Assembly: GCA_002310115.1 (NCBI GenBank)
Contig: DBYI01000118.1
Span: 19,041-72,637 of the forward strand
Direction of reading: 5' to 3'
Length of the DNA stretch: 53,597 nucleotides
Source: Ruminococcus flavefaciens
GTDB lineage: Bacteria > Bacillota > Clostridia > Oscillospirales > Ruminococcaceae
Of this stretch, positions 35,231 to 45,300 are shown in pieces. The notes beneath the pieces were generated by a model that was not told where the DNA came from, searched no databases, and was given only the letters and a program-made list of their open reading frames with translations. The position numbers were made by a program, and so were the translations under genes. The first letter of the stretch is position 1. Each line of letters opens with the position of its first letter.

Positions 35231-36307
35231 TTATCCTCTTTCATTAGCAATTAAAGCTGCTCCTATTGTACCGTTAAACTGAGGATATTCCGCTACATAT
35301 ACATCTCTCATAAGTTCCTCCTCAAATGCTTTGTGAAGTCCGATATTCAGAGAACCTCCACCTGTCATAAGTATATCTCCATCCTTCTCGGACTTTTTCA
35401 TCATCTTCACAATACGCCTAGCCATTGAAATATGCATACCTGCAAGAATATCCCTACGGTCATATTTTCTTGCAACAAGTGAGATTACTTCTGATTGTGC
35501 AAATACAACACAAGTACTATTTATATCACAAGGATTAGTTGCTTCAAGCGAAAGCGGACCAACATTATCAATTGTTGTTTCAAGTATTTGTGCAATGACC
35601 TCCATAAACTTTCCTGTACCAGCGGCACACTTGTCGTTCATACTGAAGTTTTTAACTGCATATTTACTGTCAAGATATATAATCTTTGAATCCTGACCAC
35701 CGATATCAATTATCATACCAGGACGATAATCCTTCGGTGCGGTAAGCCGCACACCATATGCATGGGCATTTATCTCTGAAATATCATCATCAGCGACTTC
35801 CAGAACTTTTCTACTGTATAACAGTTGTGTTATCTGCCGTTGTGATTTGCTCATTACTCTTGCTGCCTCGTCATTTGAAGAATCCTCAAAATAAATAAGG
35901 AACAATACCTGAGCATATTCATCATTTAATGCTTTAATACACTGGTGGATAATAATATTACGTTCACCTTTGATGTACTCTGATTCAAGATCAATACTAT
36001 CTGAAAAATATGAGAAATCTTCTAAATGAGTATATTTATGTCGCTTTAATTTTCTTAGATAATTCAATGCCGTGTTTCTTCCTATGGCATATAGCCATGT
36101 CTTGAAAGAATATTCACTTTTATACTTAGGCTTTTTAACATATAGTTTAAGTAAAGTATCATCCGCAGCTTCTTCTGCAATTTGAATATCTTTTATAATA
36201 GAATTAAGAAATAATATCAATCCGTCATTATACTCTTTTACAATATCAACAAATCTATCATTATCACCATTTAGAAAACGGAGGTAGCTACATGCACCGT
36301 TATCCAT
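35231..36307 (-). CDS. Sigma factor fused in frame to part of a 2-hydroxyacyl-CoA dehydratase activator
   Basis: Residues 1-168 form an ECF-like sigma factor: MDNGACSYLRF, region 2 (QIAEEAADDTLLKL, SFKTWLYAIGRNTALNYLR) and region 4 (FEDSSNDEAARVMSKSQRQI). At about residue 170, without a stop, the sequence becomes a BadF/BadG/BcrA/BcrD-type ATPase: AHAYGVRL, IIDIGGQDSKII, MNDKCAAGTGKFMEVI, SEVISLVARKYDRRDILAG, TGGGSLNIGL. It then runs to the family's C-terminus at 358. The activase lacks its N-terminal third, including the first phosphate-binding motif, but keeps both cluster cysteines (in KCAAG and STCVVF). AAGGAG precedes the ATG. It is probably a deletion product; the sigma half may still work. 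Confidence 0.85.
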   Translation of the reverse strand: MDNGACSYLRFLNGDNDRFVDIVKEYNDGLILFLNSIIKDIQIAEEAADDTLLKLYVKKPKYKSEYSFKTWLYAIGRNTALNYLRKLKRHKYTHLEDFSYFSDSIDLESEYIKGERNIIIHQCIKALNDEYAQVLFLIYFEDSSNDEAARVMSKSQRQITQLLYSRKVLEVADDDISEINAHAYGVRLTAPKDYRPGMIIDIGGQDSKIIYLDSKYAVKNFSMNDKCAAGTGKFMEVIAQILETTIDNVGPLSLEATNPCDINSTCVVFAQSEVISLVARKYDRRDILAGMHISMARRIVKMMKKSEKDGDILMTGGGSLNIGLHKAFEEELMRDVYVAEYPQFNGTIGAALIANERG

Positions 36308-36557
36308 ATATGACTCCTTTTCTAAGAAAAGCTTATTTTCATTTTATTATACAACACTAAATAACTGATTGTCTCAGTAAATTTATATATATTTTTTGTT
36401 TTAACTTATTAAGAACAAATTATTATTGGCTTGAAGTTTAAGATTTAACATTTATTGAACCAGACATTACCATTCGCCTCCAAAACTAATAACAATTATA
36501 ATTTTCTGAATTAATAATAATATCTATAATATTGTATTTTTATAATATTTCTGATTA

Positions 36558-36597
36558 TACAAAAAATCCAGCCTCTCTATTAGCTGGATTTTTTGTA
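36558..36597 (-). terminator. Terminator of the GH5 gene
   Basis: TACAAAAAATCCAGC and GCTGGATTTTTTGTA form a 15-base stem just after the stop codon. The rest of the gap up to 36307 holds nothing visible. Confidence 0.85.
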
Positions 36598-36613
36598 TAA
36601 GTATAATGAGTTG

Positions 36614-38215
36614 TTAAGATATTGTCGGATCAAGACTTAAAATATTATGAAGAAGGAACTCTTGAATGAAAAAGGCATCATTAGATGTTAGTCCTTTACT
36701 TGCAATATCTACATCTCCATTTAACTGGCCCTGTTCTGTTATGGCATTATTATCCGTACCATTAAGGCCATATCTATTAGGATTAGCTAAACTTTGCATA
36801 ATAAGTACTGCATCAGACATATCTACATCACCATCACAATTAACATCTCCCCATATAGTTATAGCAGAAAGCGAAACAGATGTACTTGAAGTTGCAGTAG
36901 TTATTGTCTCATAAGTCGATATTAAAGTTGTAGTAGATTGTGAAGATGTTGCTTGCGTTTCATTAGAAGTTGAGGTAATCTTTGAAGTAACAGATGTATA
37001 AGTTGTTGTTCCAGTAGTTGATGTATTTTCATTTATCATTAGCTTGAACCCAGATATTTCATTAAATATCTTCTTTAATTCTTGATCTTCAAGCTTACAG
37101 GTATCGCGATTATAATGTCCGCCAGGCGTAGACCATAAAATCGGACATAATTTACGTTCATAAGCTGCCTTACAAACCGAACTTAGAAAGAGCCTTACTG
37201 AATTGGATTCTTTTCCCGTAATAGGACATCCGTATTCACCAACAATAACAGGTATTCCATGATCTATATATCCTTTTTTCATCATATCCATGTTATCATT
37301 TAGTTCCTTAAAGTCCGATTCTGTACCCCAAGTTGAGCTTGCCTTACCCCAATCTGCATCTTCTTCAAGAATTGCAAATCCTGCAGGAGAATAATAATGA
37401 ACTGAGATGGCCATTCGATTTGCTGGATCATCAGGCATTTTGAATAACGGATCACAAGTACGGTCAAATCCTGTATTGTAACCTGATATAAGCAAATGGC
37501 GCTTAGGATTATTTCCTCCTGAACTACGAACCGTATCAACGAACTTCTGATTAATCTCATTTACAAGACTATATGATTCATCTTTTCCTTTAATACTTCC
37601 CCATGGGTTCCAAACACTTTCCCAGCCAAGTTCTTCGTTCTGGGATTCAAACATCAGATAATCCCCATAATTTTTAAAGCTGTCAGCAATCTGCGCCCAC
37701 ATAGTTTCATAGCGTTTCATACATTCATCCTTGTTGTCAGGAAAGGTGTTCACCCAGCCATTATCCCAATGAATATTAATGATACAGTACATATCAGCAT
37801 CTATTACCCAATCAACAATCTCGTGTACTCTAGCATCAAGTGCCTCATTAATTTTATAGTTTTCACCGATAAGATTTGACCATGCAACAGGAACTCTAAC
37901 TACGCCAAATCCTTCATCTGCCATTCCTTGTATCATTTCTTTTGTTACAATAGGGCTTCCCCATGCCGTTTCATAATCCTGAACAGTAAGTATTCCATCA
38001 CCCCACTGAGCATCAACATCTGCTATCCAGTCTCCGCAAGCTTCCATAGTATTTCCTAGATTGATACCAATGCCCATATCACGCACCAATTCCATAGTAG
38101 TAATATCACGCATAGTTTGAGCTTTATTGGTAATAGCATCCGCATGAAAATAAAGAACATGATTAAATAGTATAATTGCAGACGTCACCGTAAATAAGGA
38201 TTTTGATAATTTCAT
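36614..38215 (-). CDS. Cellulosomal GH5 endoglucanase with dockerin
   Basis: The 533-residue protein has a signal peptide (1-27), a GH5 catalytic barrel (about 38-390), a Thr/Ser-rich linker (about 395-450) and a C-terminal dockerin (about 458-525). MGIGINLGNTMEACG opens the barrel. The acid/base is Glu194 in FESQNEELG and the nucleophile Glu327 in IVGEYGCP. The pattern is that of GH5 subfamily 4 enzymes, which cut cellulose, xyloglucan or mixed-linkage glucan. The dockerin (GDVNCDGDVDMSDAVLIM, NGDVDIASKGLTSNDA) differs from the other three here and matches the R. flavefaciens group 1 style. AGGAGG precedes the ATG. Promoter and terminator flank it. Confidence 0.94.
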   Translation of the reverse strand: MKLSKSLFTVTSAIILFNHVLYFHADAITNKAQTMRDITTMELVRDMGIGINLGNTMEACGDWIADVDAQWGDGILTVQDYETAWGSPIVTKEMIQGMADEGFGVVRVPVAWSNLIGENYKINEALDARVHEIVDWVIDADMYCIINIHWDNGWVNTFPDNKDECMKRYETMWAQIADSFKNYGDYLMFESQNEELGWESVWNPWGSIKGKDESYSLVNEINQKFVDTVRSSGGNNPKRHLLISGYNTGFDRTCDPLFKMPDDPANRMAISVHYYSPAGFAILEEDADWGKASSTWGTESDFKELNDNMDMMKKGYIDHGIPVIVGEYGCPITGKESNSVRLFLSSVCKAAYERKLCPILWSTPGGHYNRDTCKLEDQELKKIFNEISGFKLMINENTSTTGTTTYTSVTSKITSTSNETQATSSQSTTTLISTYETITTATSSTSVSLSAITIWGDVNCDGDVDMSDAVLIMQSLANPNRYGLNGTDNNAITEQGQLNGDVDIASKGLTSNDAFFIQEFLLHNILSLDPTIS

Positions 38216-38250
38216 AGTAACCTCCTGTTTTTTGCCTTTTTACAATTTTA

Positions 38251-38279
38251 ATTATACGGCGAATAATAGCAAGTTTCAA
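38251..38279 (-). promoter_or_regulatory. Promoter of the GH5 cellulase gene
   Basis: Minus-strand TTGAAA (38274-38279) and TATAAT (38251-38256) are 17 bases apart. Confidence 0.65.
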
Positions 38280-38313
38280 CCTATGAAATCCTTATTAGGT
38301 GTACAAAATCTAC

Positions 38314-40521
38314 TTAATCTAGAAATTTTTTCATTTCTACACGATATTGCTTCGGACTAAGTCCTGTTGTTGAAGCAAACTGTTTTATAAAATATTTGCT
38401 ATCAGAATATCCACATTTTTCAGCAATATCTACTACAGATAAATCTCTGTTAAACAACAGATATTGTGCAAATCTTATTCTTGAACTTATCTGATCCTGA
38501 TTAAATGTTGTGCCATAAATCCCCTTATATATTCTATTGAAGTAATTATTGTTCAGGTTAAGTGAACTGCTAATTTCATCAAGACTATACTTTTGAATAG
38601 GATTTACAGTAATCTCTTTCCTGATATTTTCAAGTTCCTTATAATGTGGTAATTTTATTTTTTCTTTTTGTACCTCCCTTACATTATTAAAATAAGCACT
38701 TATATCATCAGTGATTCTATTAAAATTTACATTATTTTCTCTAAACAGCTTTACACAGAAAATAAGATTATCTATACTAATATTATTGGTATGATGATTT
38801 GAAAACAGTATTTCAGCATAAACAGCTCCAACGATTAGTTCTGCATTTAAAGAAAGATTTGGATATACCAGTATAAATTCCGTTTCGGAGATACGTCCTG
38901 CAATACCTTTATTCCCGCAAAAAAGTTTTATTATTCTGGAAATTGCAACAAGATTACTTACTATTTCTTTTGAAACTGCTTCTGATGTAAAAACACTATT
39001 GTTACACTCAAATCTGAGAGCTATGGCTGTTATTTCAGCAGGCTTATCTGTATTTTTTATTAGCTGAATAGCAGTGCGCATTCCCTCTTTGTTAAACAAC
39101 CCTGTTAAACCATCATATGCTGAAGAAAGTGTACTGCATTGCATGAGATAATTTATATCTGTTTTTAAACGTAAAAATTCAAGACTGTTTGAGACTGACT
39201 TCAACCAGTGACGATATGTGTTGTCATACGTGTCAGGAATGTCATACATAACAATGCTATATCCAAGCAAACGTGTTTTAAAAAATATCGGATTCACATA
39301 TAAAACAGCCATTTCCTTGAAATAGTCAGATAGGCTATGAAGCTCAGATTCTTTTATCACAATATCATCACGACGTGCATATTTGTTTATATTACGACAT
39401 ATGAGTATATCACTGTGCTCTTCATTCTCTTTAAACCAGTTTTCGTACAAACATAAAACGATATCCTTTGCATTTCTAATAATATAAAGCTCATCCCCCA
39501 TCACCGAAATGAATTCATCATAATTTTTACATTCCGTAAGGTGTGACTCCATATCTGATTTTAAGTTCCATAAAGCAAATTGATTTTTAGTACGAAAGTA
39601 ACTAAGTTCTTCCTGCAATCTATTATCATTAAAACAAGAATATGGACAGCTCTGACCTACAATAAACGATCCAGAAGGCGGCGTGAATTTAAACTCTTTC
39701 ACTATATTCAATCTTGTTAACAGCATGTCCACTGCCGCTACACCAAGAGCTTCTCTATTCCTTTTAAAGGTTGTTAGCAGAGGTTTATGAAGACTTCGCT
39801 CTGGAATATACTCATATCCGACAAGCGCCATATGTTGCGTTATGTCAATTCCTTTGTCCGCAAATTTATCAAGCACTCCAAAAGCCATATAATCATTAGC
39901 ACATATAAGAGCCTGTGGATATTTAATATCTCCTGAAATATACTTTTCAGCGAGATGTTCGCCTGAATTATACCAAAAGTCCCCTTCATAAACTACGCTA
40001 TCATCATATGAAATATTATGCTTACTAAGCGAACTTCTGTAACCATCAATACGATTCTGAGATGCTTCAAGTGAAAACGGGCCACTCAAAAAGGAAATTT
40101 GAGTAAACCCATTTTTTTCTATCAGTTCATCAACAATAAATTCTATATCATTTTTATCACTTGTACTTATACAAGGGAAAAGCTCGGGTTCGAATTCTGG
40201 AAGAGACGTTCCTACCATTATGATCGGTTTATCAATTCGCTTAATGAGCATATCATGGATTTCTTTCCTTATTACAGGATTTACAAATGATTCAGAAAGC
40301 ATTATAAATCCATCCACTATAATATCAGAAATAAGCTCATACACCTTGTTATCAGCACAAATTGACCTTTCTTGTTCTAAATGATTATATAGGTTAGATA
40401 TTACGATTATACTTACATTTTTCAAACGAGCTTCTTGTACTATTCCATTTAGAATCTGGCGTTGTTCGATATTGTTGACCTCTGCGCCTATCACACAAAT
40501 ATGCAAATTATTTTGTGACAT
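38314..40521 (-). CDS. Regulator: LacI-type sensor, degenerate GGDEF-like region, AraC DNA-binding domain
   Basis: The 735-residue cytoplasmic protein begins with a sugar-binding periplasmic-fold domain of LacI type (about 5-290: GFIMLSES, SQNRIDGYRSSL, ALICANDYMAFGVLDKF). A middle region that may be GAF-like covers about 305-470. A GGDEF-like domain follows at about 485-620. It keeps DGLTGLFNKEGM but has GRISETEF in place of GGDEF, so it cannot be a cyclase. An AraC-type double helix-turn-helix ends the protein (about 640-733: YSLDEISSSLNLN, VVDIAEKCGYSDSKYFIKQF). AAGGAGG precedes the ATG. It lies just upstream of the GH5 cellulase and so may control it or other fibre genes; the ligand is unknown. 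Confidence 0.85.
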   Translation of the reverse strand: MSQNNLHICVIGAEVNNIEQRQILNGIVQEARLKNVSIIVISNLYNHLEQERSICADNKVYELISDIIVDGFIMLSESFVNPVIRKEIHDMLIKRIDKPIIMVGTSLPEFEPELFPCISTSDKNDIEFIVDELIEKNGFTQISFLSGPFSLEASQNRIDGYRSSLSKHNISYDDSVVYEGDFWYNSGEHLAEKYISGDIKYPQALICANDYMAFGVLDKFADKGIDITQHMALVGYEYIPERSLHKPLLTTFKRNREALGVAAVDMLLTRLNIVKEFKFTPPSGSFIVGQSCPYSCFNDNRLQEELSYFRTKNQFALWNLKSDMESHLTECKNYDEFISVMGDELYIIRNAKDIVLCLYENWFKENEEHSDILICRNINKYARRDDIVIKESELHSLSDYFKEMAVLYVNPIFFKTRLLGYSIVMYDIPDTYDNTYRHWLKSVSNSLEFLRLKTDINYLMQCSTLSSAYDGLTGLFNKEGMRTAIQLIKNTDKPAEITAIALRFECNNSVFTSEAVSKEIVSNLVAISRIIKLFCGNKGIAGRISETEFILVYPNLSLNAELIVGAVYAEILFSNHHTNNISIDNLIFCVKLFRENNVNFNRITDDISAYFNNVREVQKEKIKLPHYKELENIRKEITVNPIQKYSLDEISSSLNLNNNYFNRIYKGIYGTTFNQDQISSRIRFAQYLLFNRDLSVVDIAEKCGYSDSKYFIKQFASTTGLSPKQYRVEMKKFLD

Positions 40522-40794
40522 AAGGCAACCTCCTTATAAGATATGCTTACTAAAATCAATTATATAACATATTTTATATTCTTTAATACACTTTCCTAAT
40601 ATTATGAAGGAAATTGTATTACACCAAAACAAATATAAAAAAGTTGATTTAATATATATTGACTTGAACAACGCTAATTCAGAAGAAATGATAACTAATA
40701 AAATACATTATTAATAACCTTCTTTATCAAATGTATCAATTACATAATATTACTATTAAAAGCCATTTTATTTTTATATAGAATAAAGTGTATT

Positions 40795-42213
40795 TTATCT
40801 TTTTCTTTCAGGATATTTACGATAAAATTCTTCTTTGTCGGCATACATATTTTCATCAGCATTATGCATAGCTTTCCTTATTTCTTTAACAGTTTCATAA
40901 CTCCAGCCTGCAGCAAAACATACGCCCTCTGGTTTTGAAGTTGCGGATTTAAATTCTGATATTCTCTTTATCATTTTTTCTTTATCACTTTCTAATGCAA
41001 GAACCATAAATTCATCTCCTCCTGCACGATATATTTCGTAGTCAGGGAAATGTTTTTGTAATGTAAGAGCTGCATCTTTCAACAATAAATCACCAGCAAA
41101 ATGGCCCTCGTTATCGTTAACCTGTTTTAAACCGTTAAGATCCGCAAAAATAATACATACATAATCATTATGTTTGTTTTCACTAGTCAACAAAAAGTCT
41201 ATACGATTATTCATTGCATTTCTGTTAAAGATTCCTGTAAGCATATCTTTGGAACTTAGCGTTTCCATACGTTCAAACAATTGATAACTTGCCAGTTCAG
41301 AAGCCAGAAAATATGTTGTCAATTCAAGCATTTCTTTTATTTTCATAGTCTGGTTAACATCAAAATTAATAGCCCATATATAACCTAAAGTATCTTCATG
41401 GTATTTTAACGGAAATAGAACTATGCTCTTGGCGCCCGATGGCATTATTGAATTATACCAAACAGGATTTGTTTTTTTAAGTTCTTCCCAATCACGGTTT
41501 TCTTTAATTATTGCACAAGTGCTACCCGCAATTGTTCCTTCCCATGTGTCTACTATAGCAAAAAAATCATCATCAACATATTTTTCCATAGACAATAGAT
41601 CTGTATGCTCACTAAGAGCCTCACCGAGAACCGAACATTTTCGTTGGCTGAAATCGGTTTGCAATATACAGCAAAGCTCGGCATCACATAAATCACGTAT
41701 ATCTTTAATTACTTCACTTATTGAGGACGAAAAATCAGTTGAACTACGAAGTTTCATGCATATCTGTAAAACCTTTGATGAAATATCCGGTTCCGTATTT
41801 GCCATAAGCGAATAATCAGGCGCCTCAGAAAAGCTTTGCACAAAGCCACAATATCCGATATTTGGCTTATCAGATTGTAATGGTATTGCAGTAAGATGCA
41901 ACCACATAGGCATTCTTTCCGGATGTATGTAGGTGTGCAATACTTCACCATGAATAGCACTACGATAACAAAATTCTTCGAAATTTTTATCTTTAGGCAT
42001 ATAATATTCATAGGGTTGATTTGGTGAAAATTCAGTATTATAAAGAGCTTCTTCACCTATCTTTTCATGATCATCATCTGATTTTTTAAAGAAGATGGCG
42101 TTTCCTGTTACAAGACGTATATTTCCATATGTTCCGTCTTGATAAACCTCAACAGAAAACACACTAGCCATTGACTTAATATGTTCTGTAAAAAAATGAA
42201 AATCTAAATTCAT
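40795..42213 (-). CDS. Cytoplasmic diguanylate cyclase with sensor domains
   Basis: The 472-residue protein lacks membrane helices. Residues about 1-135 look PAS-like and about 150-315 GAF-like. A GGDEF domain (about 320-465) has the intact site RAGGDEFMVL plus DMLTGIFNRNAM and FADLNGLKQVND, so it should make cyclic di-GMP. AAGGAG precedes the ATG by seven bases. It sits between the AraC-type regulator and the GGDEF/EAL protein, all on the minus strand but with gaps of 120-270 bases, so separate transcription is possible. Confidence 0.87.
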   Translation of the reverse strand: MNLDFHFFTEHIKSMASVFSVEVYQDGTYGNIRLVTGNAIFFKKSDDDHEKIGEEALYNTEFSPNQPYEYYMPKDKNFEEFCYRSAIHGEVLHTYIHPERMPMWLHLTAIPLQSDKPNIGYCGFVQSFSEAPDYSLMANTEPDISSKVLQICMKLRSSTDFSSSISEVIKDIRDLCDAELCCILQTDFSQRKCSVLGEALSEHTDLLSMEKYVDDDFFAIVDTWEGTIAGSTCAIIKENRDWEELKKTNPVWYNSIMPSGAKSIVLFPLKYHEDTLGYIWAINFDVNQTMKIKEMLELTTYFLASELASYQLFERMETLSSKDMLTGIFNRNAMNNRIDFLLTSENKHNDYVCIIFADLNGLKQVNDNEGHFAGDLLLKDAALTLQKHFPDYEIYRAGGDEFMVLALESDKEKMIKRISEFKSATSKPEGVCFAAGWSYETVKEIRKAMHNADENMYADKEEFYRKYPERKR

Positions 42214-42339
42214 AATAAAACTCCTTCATTTTAAATCAATACTATACCGTTCTTATTTATATAATATTCATTAAAAGTTCCTTGAACGAAAAACAGTCTA
42301 CAAGTATAGATAATATATGATGCGTTTAAAAACAACTTA

Positions 42340-45300
42340 CTATTTCATCCATTTTATAAAATCATCGTATATCAAAGGTTTTGAGTAATAATATCCCTGG
42401 AAGCAATCAACATTATATTGTCTAAGGATTTCACCCATCGCAAGGTTTTCTATTCCTTCTACACAAACCGATGAACCACATGTATTTGCAATCATTACAA
42501 AATTTTTTATCAATTCTCGCTCCTTAATATCATTTTCTATATTTCGGACAAGGCTCCTATCTATCTTTATGATGTCAAAAGGAAGATACTTAACAATTCC
42601 AACAGAAGAAAAGCCTGTTCCAAAGTCATCAAGAGCAACCTTTATACCTCTACTTTTTAGGCTACATACTGTATTTTTCAAAAGGTCTAAATCTAAGAGT
42701 CTACATCTTTCAGTTATTTCGAGACAAAGATGCTCGGGTGGGTATTCAGCCTTATTAAGTATGCACATTACCATATCAACAAAATCCGTTTTTTCTATCT
42801 GAGAATATGATAAATTAACATTAATAACGAAATCCGGATTACTTTTAATAATCTCCCCTGCTTCTCTTATTGCTGTATTAATTATCCATTCACCCAATGA
42901 CGGGAAATTCGGATCTTGTTCCAATAACGGAATAAACATGTCAGGAGGTACAACTCCATATTCTTGACTTTTCCATCTTATTAAAGCTTCTGCACCTATC
43001 AATTTCTCAGTTTGAGCATCGACAACAGGCTGATACATCAGATAAAATCCGTCAAACCCCTTAGTTATTGAAGCTCTTATTGTATTAAATTTCTCAACCT
43101 TCTCCTTGTTACCGTTGCCAACGTCGTTATTGAACACTACAAGATCTCCGTGCTTCTTTGTCTTTGATTCATTATACGCAAAAGTAAGACATGTCATTAC
43201 GGTTTGTGAGTCAATATTGAAATTATCTATTTCAATAAGACTTGCGTTCAATTCCAGTATAATGTTTTTATCATCAATAAGAATTCCTTCTCTGTAATAC
43301 GAACGCAGGTCAGCGTATCTATTTGTAACTTCTTCAACAGAAAGTGATGAATAAAGTATAGCAAACTTTGTACCGTCAAGTCTGTACACTCTACCAAGAT
43401 TTTCCACATGCTCAAAAAGGAAACGGCCAAACTTCTGAAGCACTAGATTTCCAAAATGATATCCATATAATTCATTTATTTCAGAAAATTTTGCAATACC
43501 GACAATACAGATTCGTATTTCCTTATTTTTTATAATATTTGTTTGTATCTCCTCAAAAAGACCATATTGATTCTCTAGACCTGTTAGACTATCGATGTTA
43601 CATTGTACTCCATGATCCCTGATAGTTCCTACAAAATAATCAAGCTCACCATTTTCATCTTTGATCACTATTCCACGACATGTACATAAATTATATTCAC
43701 CGTTGATTCTTCTTGCCCTGTACTGCATATTATGATCACTAAGGTTTCCGGCAAAAATATTAGCAATTCCTCTGCGATACGCTTCCTTGTCTTCCTCGTG
43801 TATATGCTCTTCCCAAATCGCTCCTGCACCGTACATATACTCCGATGGGAGCCCATATGAATCAACAATACTTTTTGACCATCTGGAATAATCATACTTC
43901 ATGTCACAAAGATAAATATATACACCCTCAGATGTAATAAAGTTCATCTCGAACATATTGTCAAGTATTCTTTTTCTATCAGCAGGTATCTTCGAAAACA
44001 TCTCTTCCTGCATTTTTCTGTCTATAACAACCTTTCCGGACTTAAGGTTCAATTTATCTTCATACATATTTTCGTCAGCACGTTTGAAAACATCTGAGAC
44101 CTTTTTATCCTTCATTCTGTCATATATGCCTATTCCCACGGCTACAGCAGGGCCCTTATTCTGCTTGTAGTTTTCGCGTGTTTTTCTTCGAAGCATGCCT
44201 ACAAGGGACATTCGTTTGTCGTAGTCATTTCCAGCAAGAACAGCAGCAAATTCATCGCCACCTATCCTGAACACAGGGCTGTGTGCAAAAATACTGCAAA
44301 TCATTCTGCAAGATGATCTTATATATTCATCACCCGCATCATGTCCATTTGTGTCATTAACATGCTTAAGGTCATTGATATCACAGATAACTATTGCGAA
44401 CGGAGAATGACCTAATCCTCGGTCAATACTATTCTGGATTGAATCTTCTAATTCATGAAAAGCAGTAAAATTTCTTATTCCTGTCAGTACATCCCGTCTT
44501 GCAAGCTCATTTGCACGTTTTAGAGCTTCAATCTGCTCCTGCTCTTTCTTGACCTCTTCATCAATATTTTCAATTCCTACAATAAAATGAACATTATCAT
44601 TTGAACGCATGACAGTGAGTCTTATGTGCTCAATCCTGTCGTCTGCTAGATTCCTGTAATCTTCACTATACTGATCAGTGTTTCCTAAAGTAGTAATAAT
44701 ATAGTCTTTATCAAGTATGGATAGCATCCTGTCTCTATCTTCTGCATGTACCTGTGTATTGATTACTTCATGAGCATCCGCAAAAAAATTCTTTCCATTA
44801 AAAGTTAATGAATGATCAATAGTAATGACACCAGAAGAATATCTCGAATACTCACCGGTCTCACTGTTAACATAGAATATGACGTCATATCTCAAAGCGA
44901 GACTGTTAACAATTTGACCATAAGTAATACTTTGTCTCTTTGCCTCCTCTAGCAATGCACTTGCCCTGACCTCATCATTTATGTTTTCAATTCCTACAAG
45001 AATATGTTTTTTATCGTTTGCCCATATCTGAATACAACGACAGTGCATAACAGAACCAAAAATAACAAGTCTATAGGTAACACTGAACATTCTAGAATTT
45101 ATAAGATTTCTCTGAATTACACGTTTGTTAAACAAAGGTATTACTCTTTCTTGATCGTCCGGATGAACATATATTTTCATATTCTTAAGGCTCTCGCTGA
45201 AAAAGTCGTTGCCTTTGGTAGGAATATTCAGATTTTTATATGTATCTGTAGAAGAGTATTCGAAGTATTCATTTGTATCAATATCTACATAGTAAAGCGT

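Noticed and set aside
41423..41815. Plus-strand frame of 130 codons
   Set aside because: It is the shadow of the diguanylate cyclase gene at 40795-42213.
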